DNA of 64,000 nucleotides from Gentiana macrophylla (taxonomy: Eukaryota > Streptophyta > Magnoliopsida > Gentianales > Gentianaceae): positions 20,052-84,051 of the forward strand of contig JAOBSW010000894.1 of the NCBI GenBank assembly GCA_026214975.1, given 5' to 3'. Numbering within the stretch: position 1 is the first letter of the stretch; every line of letters starts with the position of its first letter. The notes under the pieces were generated by a model. The model was not told the DNA's origin and did no database searches. It worked only from the letters and a program-made list of their open reading frames with translations. Shown here one piece after another: positions 45,040 through 55,419 of this stretch. The position numbers were made by a program, and so were the translations under genes.

Positions 45040-48000
45040 ATGGAATGCAATAAAGATGAGGCTGTCAGGGCCAAAGAGATAGCTCAGAAGAAGATGCAAA
45101 GTAATGACTTTGAAGGGGCTCAGAAGATGGCTATGAAGGCACAACTGCTTTTCCCAGATCTCGAGAACATAACCCAATTGCTTGCTGTCTGTAATGTCCA
45201 CTGTTCAGCACAAAGCCGGATACTAGGAACTGAAAAAGACTGGTATGGCATCCTGCAGCTAGAAAGAAAGGTTGATGAAGTGACCATTAAGAAACAATAC
45301 AGGAAACTTGCACTTGTACTCCATCCTGACAAGAACCAGTTTCCTGGTGCTGAAGCAGCTTTTAAGCTTATTGGGGAGGCACACTTAATGCTTTCAGATA
45401 GTAGCAAAAAGGCTGTCTATGACAGAAAAATTGGAGCTTTGTCTAATTCTGCTCAATTGAAGCATCCACCTCCCACTTGGGGAAAGAATGGAGTTCACAA
45501 AAGCATGGCAAATGGCTATTTTACTCAGTTCAATGTTCAAAAGAATCCACATGCAGCCCAATTTGATGCCAACAGCGTGCAACAACGTTTCTGGACCTAC
45601 TGTCCCTTTTGCAACATAAACTACCAGTACCATAGAGACTTCGTTAAGGTGAAGGTAACGTGCCAAAATTGCAAAAAAACCTTTATTGCTTTTGATACTG
45701 GGGTACAACCAGGAATCAACCGGACGCACCCTGTGCCTGTACCCCCAAGACCAACCTACCAGAGACAAACTGCTTCTCAAGGCGTGCCATCTCCATTCTA
45801 CAATCAACAGCAAGCATCAAATCTTGGCGATCGTTATAATTTGAACAACCAGAATCAAGATGTTTCTCATGGTTTTCCTGCGGCAGCAAAAGCAAATCAG
45901 TCTTCAGTTTCTCAGGCAACCTATAAGGCTGCAGAGAAAACTACCGGTTTTCAGCCTCCACACTCAGGATGTCCTTCGAACCTTGGTGGAGCAAGCTCCT
46001 GTCGTGCTCAACCTAACGAAGATGCAGTGCATCAGAAGAAGCCAGTAGAAGATCCTGGGAAAAACAATAGGAGGAAAAGAAAAATTATATCAGATGCTGA
46101 ACCCAGTGAAAGTGTTGACACTGCTAGTAGTTCTGATTTGGAGGAGGCTGTTGCAGACATTGCAGCAGCACAAAAATTTGGATCTCATGGGTTCTATAAT
46201 CCTAGGAGATCCTCTCGTCAAAAGCAGAATGTTTCTTATGTTGAACCTCAAGGAGCTGATGACGATTTTGAATGCCCTCCGCAGAGGTCACGGGTAGGCA
46301 AATCATTTTGTGCCAATGAAGTTCGAGAGGATGCTGCTGATTCCTTGAACAAGGGAAGTCATGCTTCCAAGGGAAGATCACCTGAAGAAAATGCACCTTC
46401 TAGCAAAAGTGAGATTGGCGGGAAGCCAACTGATGAACTGAACGGTGGTGCACAAGGGGTTGAAACCATTCTTGATTCAGATTCGGATTCGGATTCGGAA
46501 TCTTCTTCTGATGATGATGCATCTTCTAATATATATGATTGTCCTGATCCAGAATTTCATAATTTTGATAAGCTCCGAGAAGAAATCTGTTTCAGTGTTG
46601 ATCAGTTTTGGGCGTGCTATGGTGATCCAGATGGTATGCCTAGATATTATGCTCAGGTAAAAAAGGTGTTCTCTGATCCATTCAAGGTACAGATCTCTTG
46701 GCTAGAGTTTAATCCAGATGATGATTCACTTGCCAGTGATTGGCACGAAAGCGATTTACCTGTTGGCTGTGGAATTTATAAACGTGGATCTCGTACCACT
46801 GTAGGTCTCTTAACATTTTCACATCCGATTGAGTGTCACAATGGTAAGAGGAAAGGTTCCTTTATTATATATCCTAGAAGAGGGGAAATTTGGGCACTCT
46901 TTAGGGGCTGGAATACTGGATGGGTTAATGATTCCACACGGCCGAAAAAGTATACTTATGATGTTGTGGAGGTCCTCTCAGACTTCACTGAGCATGACGG
47001 CATCCAAGTCGCTTTATTGGAAAAACTGAAGGGGTTTGAGAGCCTTTTTCATCGTAACAATAGTGATAGAACAATGACTATTCCTCCGAATGAAATGCTA
47101 AGGTTTTCTCATATGATCCCTTTTTTCAAAATGAAGGGCGATGAAAAATATGGTGTACCTGCTGGAAGTATTGAGCTTGATACTGCATCTGTGAATGTAG
47201 AACAGGATGCAGATCCAAAAGAACCATTTGACTCCAAAATGCCCAAGACAACATCCAAAAAGACTGACGAGTTGTTAAGTGAAAATGATTCTTTAAAACC
47301 TCAGAGGGGTTTAAGTAAGACTGGTGGAAAAGTATCCCAAATTAGCTCTAGTTCATCTATCCAAAAAGAAGCGTCAGGCACGAATGACTTATCGCCATCA
47401 AAATCAGAGTTCATCTCTGAAGAAATGAATGCCCAAAGCCCAAGAAGAAGTAGAAGGGTTAGTCTTGCTTCTTCACCCAGAAGCCATGGTCCACAAGATC
47501 TGTTTTGTGACTTTACTAGTGGACGATCAATAGAGAAATTCAAGGTGGGGCAATTATGGGCTCTCTACAACTCAGAGAGTAAACTGCCTAAGAATTATGG
47601 GATGATAAAGAAGATTCAGGTATCCCCCTTCAAGTTGCATGTTGCTTTATTGGAAACATGCTTGCGATCTGAAAGTGAAAGCTCTTCTTGTGGAACATTT
47701 AAAGTACAAAAGGGGACCCAAGAATTTGAACCCACTTGCTTTTCTCATTTGTTGGATGTGAAACCCAGTAAGAAGGACACATTTGAAATCTATCCGGAGA
47801 AGGGGCAGGTATGGGCACTTCATAAGAATCATAATAAACAGCTTTTATCTTCTGATCCAAGGAACTGTGATTATGACATAGTGGAAATAATTGGCAAAAG
47901 TAAAGGGTTCATTAAGGTATTGTTTTTGGTTAAGCTTAAAGATTACAAGTGTGTGTTTAACTCGAGCGATGGGACTTTGGAGGAGATACAGGTAAAAGAT

Positions 48001-48114
48001 GTAACTAGATTTTCGCATCAGATACCTGCTGTTAAACTCAAAAACGAAGGAGGGCGCTGTTGGACAGGAGGGTATTGGGAGCTTGATCCAGCATCAGTTC
48101 CGTTGAACATATGA
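45040..48114 (+). CDS. J-domain (DnaJ-type) co-chaperone with two DUF3444-like domains
   Basis: An intronless CDS of 1024 codons. ATG 45040 is chosen because it opens MECNKDEAVRAKEIAQKKM, the usual start of this plant family; the frame is open a little further up but has no earlier ATG. A J-domain covers about residues 66-130 (DWYGILQLERKVDE), with the HPD triad at 95-97 that stimulates Hsp70 ATP hydrolysis. CPFC (188-191) and CQNC (208-211) form a likely zinc-binding site. Residues ~222-500 are polar and probably disordered, with a basic RRKRK (344-348) that could be a nuclear signal and an acidic DSDSDSDSESSSDDD run near 480-494. DUF3444-like domains lie at ~505-718 (FSVDQFWACY) and ~832-1018 (FKVGQLWALY). 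Role: Hsp70 partner, client unknown. No stops or frameshifts, unlike everything around it. Confidence 0.96.
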   Translation: MECNKDEAVRAKEIAQKKMQSNDFEGAQKMAMKAQLLFPDLENITQLLAVCNVHCSAQSRILGTEKDWYGILQLERKVDEVTIKKQYRKLALVLHPDKNQFPGAEAAFKLIGEAHLMLSDSSKKAVYDRKIGALSNSAQLKHPPPTWGKNGVHKSMANGYFTQFNVQKNPHAAQFDANSVQQRFWTYCPFCNINYQYHRDFVKVKVTCQNCKKTFIAFDTGVQPGINRTHPVPVPPRPTYQRQTASQGVPSPFYNQQQASNLGDRYNLNNQNQDVSHGFPAAAKANQSSVSQATYKAAEKTTGFQPPHSGCPSNLGGASSCRAQPNEDAVHQKKPVEDPGKNNRRKRKIISDAEPSESVDTASSSDLEEAVADIAAAQKFGSHGFYNPRRSSRQKQNVSYVEPQGADDDFECPPQRSRVGKSFCANEVREDAADSLNKGSHASKGRSPEENAPSSKSEIGGKPTDELNGGAQGVETILDSDSDSDSESSSDDDASSNIYDCPDPEFHNFDKLREEICFSVDQFWACYGDPDGMPRYYAQVKKVFSDPFKVQISWLEFNPDDDSLASDWHESDLPVGCGIYKRGSRTTVGLLTFSHPIECHNGKRKGSFIIYPRRGEIWALFRGWNTGWVNDSTRPKKYTYDVVEVLSDFTEHDGIQVALLEKLKGFESLFHRNNSDRTMTIPPNEMLRFSHMIPFFKMKGDEKYGVPAGSIELDTASVNVEQDADPKEPFDSKMPKTTSKKTDELLSENDSLKPQRGLSKTGGKVSQISSSSSIQKEASGTNDLSPSKSEFISEEMNAQSPRRSRRVSLASSPRSHGPQDLFCDFTSGRSIEKFKVGQLWALYNSESKLPKNYGMIKKIQVSPFKLHVALLETCLRSESESSSCGTFKVQKGTQEFEPTCFSHLLDVKPSKKDTFEIYPEKGQVWALHKNHNKQLLSSDPRNCDYDIVEIIGKSKGFIKVLFLVKLKDYKCVFNSSDGTLEEIQVKDVTRFSHQIPAVKLKNEGGRCWTGGYWELDPASVPLNI

Positions 48115-48720
48115 CTGACAGACAACATGCAAAAAGCTGTTTACTTGTTTTGCTCAACCAGTTGAAATAGGGTGATGTTTTGGTTACTGGCTTTATTGGA
48201 CATTGGTTTGCAGATTGTGTTGTTATCGTCTCCGTCCGGTTATTTTACTTGTTCAAGTTGGCATGACTAGAGTAATCTCTCTCTCTCTCTCTTTTTTTTC
48301 TCTCTCTCTATCTGTGGCTAATGGACCAGTTTGCCTTGCATTTGAGATCCTTGATTTTGAATCTGTTCCTTGGATATTTAAAGACCCTTTTTTTCTAATT
48401 GGCTCTGTCATATCATTAAATAGTATGTTGCATCATCTTGTATTTTGTGTTTGTTTGCGCAGAATGACATGGCGGTTCCAAAGAGCAAACCGTATTTTGT
48501 AACGAATGGGGGGATGATATGGTGTTTGTTCACAATTATCTTGTCCCTGCTTGCTTGTTACATCATTTTGCTGCTATCACTGCTGATTAGAAACTAAGTG
48601 ATTAGAAAATGTGAGTGATGCCAAATTGATCACTGTTTCTGTTTGTTATCTTGTCTATTCCGGCAGAATTTGAAACAGAGTTTTGATTTCTGCAATATAA
48701 AAGCTTGTGATTAGAATTTA
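48115..48720 (+). other. 3' UTR and downstream region of the J-domain gene
   Basis: Contains a CT microsatellite (about 48278-48310), possible splice signals (TTGCGCAG near 48455-48462) that would allow a 3' UTR intron, and an AATATAAA word at 48694 that may serve in polyadenylation. Element G begins at 48899. Confidence 0.5.
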
Positions 48721-48898
48721 TTTTGGGATGTTAGTCAACAAGCTTCGATCCGGTAACAAAGTAATTTTTTTTTATAATACAATAATTATATGAATGTTGT
48801 ATTAAGTGATATTAGAACCAGTCATTGTTGACCTTTCACACATGATAAAAATGTATTTTGTGAGTAAAATGAAAATCTCTAATATATATCATTGTGAT

Positions 48899-49392
48899 TG
48901 ACGATATTTTGGTTTCACCCTCCACGTGTTGCAGAACGGTTGGTCCTCATGATAAGAATAAATATCAGTGTGCATGTCGATGCCCGGACTCTGGCTACGA
49001 CGATCGACTTCTAAGCGATGTAGAGACGATGTCCCATCTCGACCACCGTAAGTTGGTTAAGTCGAAATAGAGGACTGAGTCCGCACCAGCTACGAAGGCC
49101 CATTATCAGCATGGTAACTTGGGCAAGGGGCAAGGCCCATGAAGGTTAAATATGACAATAGCCTAAACCGACTTAATAATAGGGTTAGGGCATGCATTAT
49201 CGTTATAAATACTGCTTCGTGAACTACGTAAGGCCGATTCCTGACAAAGACATGACACGTAGACAATCTAAGACAAGCTCTTAGACTCAACCAGTAAATC
49301 ATAAAAACTACCACACGCTCTAAGACATTAGAGTTTTGGGTGTTCATAATTAGATCAATTGCACCGGTTTAACTAGGTGACATAATTCGTCA
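48899..49392 (+). repeat. Element G 5' LTR
   Basis: Starts TGACGATATTTTGG and ends CATAATTCGTCA. It is followed by ATTGGCGCTAGAAGCGAGGG (49398 on), which looks like a primer binding site. Confidence 0.88.
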
Positions 49393-49446
49393 TCGCTATT
49401 GGCGCTAGAAGCGAGGGCCTTCATCGTTGAATACACCAAGATCACG

Positions 49447-50345
49447 ATGCCTCCCAAGGATAAGAACGCCAAGAAAACTAACTCCAAAACCACATCAACA
49501 GGGCTCGTAGATCAACGAGCACGTGGATCTCGATCCGAAAGAGACAAGCGATCCGTTGTTGGATCCTATCCATGAAAATCCCCCAAAGGAGAAACAAGGC
49601 ATTGCTCCGGAACATCAGGTTATCGTAGATCAATTGGCAGCAGTTGATCGCGAATCGATGGCCGTAATCATAGCGGAGGCTTTTATGGCTCGGGTCGCGA
49701 GAATAAGCGGCAAGAAAGACGCCGCAGAAGACGCCAAGAAAGTCCCCGAGGAAGGAATCAGTGGATCATCCAGCTCTGTGAAGAAAAAGAGACGTGAAAT
49801 TCATCAGAAACATCAAAGGTTTGATGAGGATAGCACTAGGCAGGAGATATGGTCTCACTGTGGTTGGAGTCGCCCTTCACAAAGGAAATTGAAGATTTTC
49901 CCAAACCCAAGGGGTTTAAAATACCAAAGATAGAACCTTATGATGGCACCACATACATAGGTATTTTCCCAAAGATAAAATACCAAAGACCATCTACATA
50001 GGTATCTATCTCAGATGAGGTTGCACGGCGCATATGATGCAATGCGGTGTCGGGCCTTCGAGACGTTGCTCGTCGGTCGAGCCAGAGAATGGTTCACCAA
50101 GCTACGACCAGGTTCAGTCTTTAGTTTTGCTATGTTAGCTCGCAAATTTCGAGATGTGTTCATCGTGAATAAAAAGTTTCATTTAAGCGCTAAGCACCTC
50201 ATGAATATGAAGCAACAAAAAGACGAAACTGTGATAAACTATTTGAAGAGGTTTAATCTTGAAGCAATGCAAGTCAAGGATGCAGATGATCGACTTTCGA
50301 TCACGCCGCTTTGTGAGGGCCGCGTAATACAATGTTATATATGAA
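49447..50345 (+). pseudogene. Element G gag
   Basis: An ATG at 49447 (MPPKDKNAKK) shifts frame within about 80 bases to a 136-codon piece with a charged, low-complexity N-terminus. The capsid domain is at 50015-50344: DAMRCRAFETLLVGRAREWF, LARKFRDVFIVNKKFHLSAK and MNMKQQKDETVINYLKRFN, typical of the retrotransposon Gag family. The usual zinc-knuckle-type segment is not clear in the broken sequence to 51100. Frameshifts near 49500, 49930 and 50345 make it a pseudogene. Confidence 0.82.
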
Positions 50346-51159
50346 GTTGAGCAGAGATGTCCTCGCACTCATGGACGAATGTGTTAATGTGGTGCATAGA
50401 TTTCGCTGGGCGAGAAGAGGCAAAGCGTAGCACACCCAATCCGGATCGAATGGATTCAAAGAAGGACACTCGAGGTCCAAATAAGAATCAATCCAAAGGG
50501 TAGAACAACGAAGGAAAGTCGACAGTCTGGGATCGTATCTCAGAACCCATCTCGGACCGTTTGGGAAAGAAAGGAGCCCTACATGATATAGATTTCATCC
50601 CACTCAATCGATCTCGGGGGGAAGTGTTATCCATTATGATCTCAAAGAACATAGCAAAGAAACCGAGACCATTGAAAAGGCATCGAAAAGAGAAATCCAA
50701 GAAAGTATCATGAGTATCACGAAGATATAGTCATATAACGGAGGATTGTGGACGACCCGAACGAGACATCGACACTTGTATTCAAGAAGGTAAGCCGGAT
50801 AAAGTGGTCGATAGATCTCAAGGCAAATGAGCCCAGCGGCACAGAGAGTATAAAAGGAAAAATACTGATCAAGATCGAGATCGACGTCGCAACGCTCAGA
50901 GACGTAGGGACAGATCACCACGTCGGGACCAATCTCCAGATCGAGAGAGAAACAACAGAGGTGACCCCGATCGAGACAGGTATGACGACAATCGACCCAA
51001 TAATTACGTTAATACGATCTTTGGGCCAGCTGAGAATGATAAAGACCGAGCCAGTCGAGAACCAACTGACAGCTCGAGGGATAAGAAGAGGCTGAGATTT
51101 ACAACAAAAGTCGGGTATGGGCCCAAAGACGATATTCCTAATTCTCGGAATCACAGTGA

Positions 51160-51612
51160 GGGGCTAGTAATTGAGGCAGTGATTAGCCGAAGTCGGGTAT
51201 CGAGAGTCTGCGTCGACAATGGTAGCGCAGTAAACATCTTGTACTATTCGGTTTTTAAGGCGATGAAGCTGAAAGATGAGGACATGGCTCCTTTAGCATC
51301 TCCTTTGTTTGGATTTACAGGACAAGCGGTCGATCCCACGGGTCGATAAGGTTGTCGACGACGGTCGGGATGGCGAAAGAGGAAGGACCTTGAATTGAAC
51401 TACACGGTAGTCAAGGCTCCTTCGGCATACAACGCCATTTTGGGTCGACCCGCTCTTTTCGACTGCAAGGCTATCATCTCCACCGTCCATAATAGCATGA
51501 AATTCCCTACCAGGAACGGCTCGCATGAAGTAAAAGGAGACATTGATGTCGCCGGACTCGCAACTCCATCGCCATGGACGGGAAAATGCCTGTGCAAAGC
51601 AAGTCCCGATTG
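51160..51612 (+). pseudogene. Element G aspartic protease
   Basis: Active-site-like RVCVDNGSAVNILYYSVFKA near 51200-51260, with VDNGS where related elements read VDGGS or LDTGA. It is followed by PLFGFTGQAVDPTG, then in another frame [20 protein letters not shown] and [11 protein letters not shown] (51395-51520), which are standard for gypsy proteases. Frameshift around 51345-51395. Confidence 0.75.
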
Positions 51613-51929
51613 AAGAGTTGATTCCGGAAGGAAGATGAGGAGAAGAGTTGGATCTCGGTTGATCCTGTCGAAGATGTTCGCTCTATGGGAAGACGAGGAA
51701 GATCAGCGTGCAAGTCGGATCTCGATCCGACTAAAGAAAAACATCTACCGTCGAGCCATCGATCGAATTCAGAGATGTTTTTGCGTGGAAGGCCGATTTA
51801 CATGTTGGGACTATCCATGAGATATAGCGTCTATAAGCTCGAATAGATCGGGCCTGGAAGCCGCCGACAAAAGAAGAGTTTCGATCGTAACGAAACCAAG
51901 CTATAGAGGCGAAGTCGAAGTCGTTGATG

Positions 51930-52690
51930 ATGCCAAGATAGTGAGGGAAGTGCTCACCCCGAAAGTGGCTAGCCAACCCGGTGTTAGTCAAGAAGCCCGA
52001 CAAAGATCCGGCGATGTGCGTGGACTTCACCGACTTGAATAAAGCATGTCCGAATGACTCATATCCGCCGCCAAAAATTGACAGGTTAGTAGACTCTACC
52101 ATCGACTTCGAAGTGTTTGGTTTTTTAGATGCATATAAGGGATACCATTAGATACTAACGGATCCTAGAGACGCTGAAAAGACAGCTTTCATCACGGAAT
52201 TCGGCACTTTCTGCTATGTGGCCATGCCATTCGGGTTAAAAAATGCTAGGGCTACATATCGAGAACATTCAACAAGATTTTCGCCAAACAGATCGACAGT
52301 GTACTGAAGTGTGCGTCGCCGACGACTTGCTCATCAAAAGTCGATCGATGAAGCAAGATTTGGTAGATGCTCAGAAGTATTTGAGGTTTTGAGGGAAACG
52401 AAGATGAAATTAAATCCAAGAAGTGCACCTTTGTGGTCGTCGGGGAAGTTTTGGGATACATGATCTCGAAAGACGGATTCGAAGCGAACCGCATACGATC
52501 GACACTTTGAAAAACATGCCTGCACCTCAGAATATAAAGGAAGTACAGTGACTCACTGGTCGAATGGCAGCCCTCAACAGGTTTTTATCGAGATCAGCCT
52601 AACGAGCTCTACCGTTTTTCAAGATTCTCCATAAGGCTAGTCCTTTCAAAAAGCCTTCGATGACTTAAAAGCATACCTGTCAGAACTACC
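51930..52690 (+). pseudogene. Element G reverse transcriptase
   Basis: Frame pieces read CVDFTDLNKACPNDSYPPPK, then GFLDAYKGYH with a stop in place of the usual Gln, ILTDPRDAEKTAFITEFGTF and YVAMPFGLKNA (52010-52250). The catalytic YxDD box is damaged (VADDLLIKS-like near 52310-52340). Downstream are eroded thumb and connection regions (NRFLSRSA-like near 52575-52600). At least three frameshifts or stops. Confidence 0.83.
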
Positions 52691-53470
52691 CACTCTGACC
52701 TCACATCGGGAAGGAGAAAAATTGTTGGTCTATTTGGCAGTATGTGAAGAAGCAGTGAGTGCGGTTCTGATTCGGGAAGGGATCCACGGCCATATGCCGA
52801 TTTATTTTGTTAGTAAAACATTGCAGGGACCCGAGATCAGATACTCACCAGCAGAGAAACTAGCATTATGTTTGGTACATGCCTCGAGAAAACTGAGGCC
52901 CTATTTTCAAGCCCATCCCATTACAAGTGGTCATCGCCAACGGCAAGAAGCAAATCTTAGCGGAGCCCGACACGCCGGGTCGACTAGCAAAATAAAGTGG
53001 AGATGGCGAATCATTTACATCGAGTTAGTTGCCTCGGATCGATTTTCTAGTCGTAGGAATCTCCATCCAACTCGAGCAAGAGAAGCAAAGCACGGAAGAA
53101 CAAGTGGACTCTCCAAGTCTATAGGCGTCAAGCAAAGAGGGGCGGGGAGTTGGACTCTTCTAATCAGCCCGAAGGTGAATAATTCCCTTACGCCTTCGAT
53201 TCGACTTCAAAGCGACGAACAACGAGGTCGAATACGAGGCTATGATCACAGTCCGAAAATTGCTTTGAAGTTGGGAGTCGAGAATCTACTAGTTTACCGC
53301 GACTCGCAGTTGGTGGTAAATCATATTAGGGGGGAGTATGAAGCCAATGAAGAGACCATGAAAAATTACTTAACAGTGGTACAAGGCCTCATGCCAAAGT
53401 TCAAGTCGATTCAGACGAGCAGTCCTCGAAGTCGAATAAGAGAGCCGATGCATTATCTAAACTCGCTTCA
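52690..53470 (+). pseudogene. Element G RNase H plus second (archaeal-type) RNase H
   Basis: The first RNase H has LLVYLAVCEEAVSAVLIREG, MPIYFVSKTLQGPEIRYSPA and EKLALCLVHASRKLRPYFQ (52720-52910). After a frame change, the second domain shows FDFKATNNEVEYEAMIT (about 53205-53255), then NLLVYRDSQLVVNHIRGEYE and KNYLTVVQGLMPKFKSIQ (53280-53410). The paired RNase H arrangement is the same as in element E and supports Tat membership. Confidence 0.8.
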
Positions 53471-53499
53471 ACTTCATCTCGAGCAAGAAAGTTTTGGTC

Positions 53500-54770
53500 G
53501 AACTATTGACCGATGTAAGCTAAAAGGAATCGTAAATGCAACCGATCACTCAACAGCAACATGGATGGATCCAATCGCTTTTTACCTTAAGGACGGAATC
53601 CTACCATCCGACAAGGTACAAGCACGAAAAATCCGACTTCAGTCAGCACGGTATGCGTTCTTCGATTCCATCCTTTATCGAAAATCCTTTGTAGCGCCTT
53701 GGTTGAGATGTGCATCGAAGAAGAGGCGATACCTTCTCAAGAGATTCATGTAGAGCTTGTGGAAATCATTATGGGCTAGGATGATTGCCCGAAAGTGCAA
53801 GCTAGCCGGGTATTTTTGGCCGCCGATGCAACAATGCGAACAACCTAGTCCGTAGTGTAGAACTTGTCAAATTCATGACAATATCACCCATCAACAGCCC
53901 AAGAAATGAACATCATCTCGCCGCCTTGGCCTTTGATCAATGGAGGGTCGACATAGTCGGACCTCTACCCCGAGCCCGGCAATACAGATACGTGGTAGTC
54001 GCAGTGGACTACTTCACGAACGGGTCAAAGCCAAGGCTTTGACAGACATCGAGCTTCACCATAAAAAATTCTCGTGGGTCGATATTTTATGCAGTAACGG
54101 AATTCTCGTGGCTCGATCTCGTGATAATGGCACTCCGCTCAAGACCGAAAAGTTAGAGAATGGCGCAACGAATATCGGGCCCAAGACTTCACCTCGGTAG
54201 CTCACCGCAAGCAAACGGTCGTCGAGAAGACAAATCGATGCATCAAGATTGGGTTGAAAAGAGACTGAAGTCGAAGGTCGAGACTGGGCCGCACAACTTC
54301 CGAGCATCCTATGGTCGATAAGATGACTCCAAATTCTTCGACGTGAGAAACACCTTCTCTCTCGGTTATGGATGCGAGCCAAGAATTCCCGCAGAGATCG
54401 GTCTTCCTCTCCTTGAGTTCTAGCATACAATGTCGAAACCAACACTCCCGATCTTCGACACGAGAAAGATAATGTTGAGGAGCGAATAGCATCAACTCGA
54501 ATGGCGAGATACAAATGTAAGATCTCGCAGATTACAACTCGCGGTCAAGTACAAGTACTTCAAAGTCGGAGATTTGGTCCTCAGAAAAATGAAGCAAGTC
54601 GACAAGAACCGACCGCAAGTTAGACTCGAATCGGGAAGCGGTCGATCGATCCTAAAGGTTCTCCCAAAGGATCCTACCAACTCGGCGGGCGATAGAACTA
54701 CCGTGCTCTCAAAGAATGGCACGCCAATAATCCGAGGAAGTATTACGCTTAATTAAACATTATCTCAATT
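53500..54770 (+). pseudogene. Element G integrase
   Basis: An N-terminal approach with WMDPIAFYLKDGILPSDKVQ and RYAFFDSILYRKSF (53565-53705), then a broken zinc module. The core is fragmentary: an RYVVVAVDYFT-like segment near 53980-54020, and the second-Asp and Glu region scrambled between 54060 and 54300. The C-terminal domain remains (54540-54760; FGDLVLRKMKQVDKN-like). Many indels; inactive as read. Confidence 0.75.
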
Positions 54771-54929
54771 TATTCTTACCTTTTACGCTTTGTAATAAGT
54801 CTATGTGACGATTTCATGAATTTTCTAATAAACGATATTTTCTCGAGATGTTTTTATGTTTTTTAGGATCTACAGGCTTAACATTATAAGTCTAATACGA
54901 TACAAGATGTCAAAGGCAATGCAATCGAC

Positions 54930-55200
54930 TACGAGAAGGGAAATCCGCAAGTCGGATCCCTCGATATAGCCTAAAGAAAAATGAGCCTGCAAGGCAAAAA
55001 ATGCTAAGGCAAATGGAGAGTTCGCAAAGTCGGACCAAACTCCCGCAAAATCGACTAGCCAAAAGCAAAACGAGCCTAATGGGAAAAAAATGCTAAGGCA
55101 GAGGGACGGTTCGCAAAGTCGGACCAAACGCCCCGAGCATCGACCTGGCCATAGAAAAACTAGTCCATGAGACAAAAAATGCTAAGGCAAATATGTCGAT
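54930..55200 (+). repeat. Tandem array in element G: about three 89-bp units
   Basis: TGCTAAGGCA occurs at about 55002, 55091 and 55180, with GTTCGCAAAGTCGGACCAAA between copies. In G the array lies between integrase and the antisense region. Confidence 0.85.
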
Positions 55201-55419
55201 ATCAACTAAACTAGACTCACAAGTGCAATAGGAACCAAAGGTTCATAATACACTTGGGGGCAACACGACATCGATAAAGCAAACAGTAAAACAGGATAGA
55301 GGCCCGACAAAAAAGCTAAAAGACATCGAGATATAAAAGATAAATAATAAAAAGAAAAGAAAATGAAATACCACAAAAGTCGAAGTAAATACGGTCGTCG
55401 ACAAGACCAATTAGATGAG

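Noticed and set aside
45120..47832. Minus-strand and alternate-frame ORFs inside the J-domain gene
   Set aside because: Shadows of a strongly supported 1024-codon CDS; no motifs.
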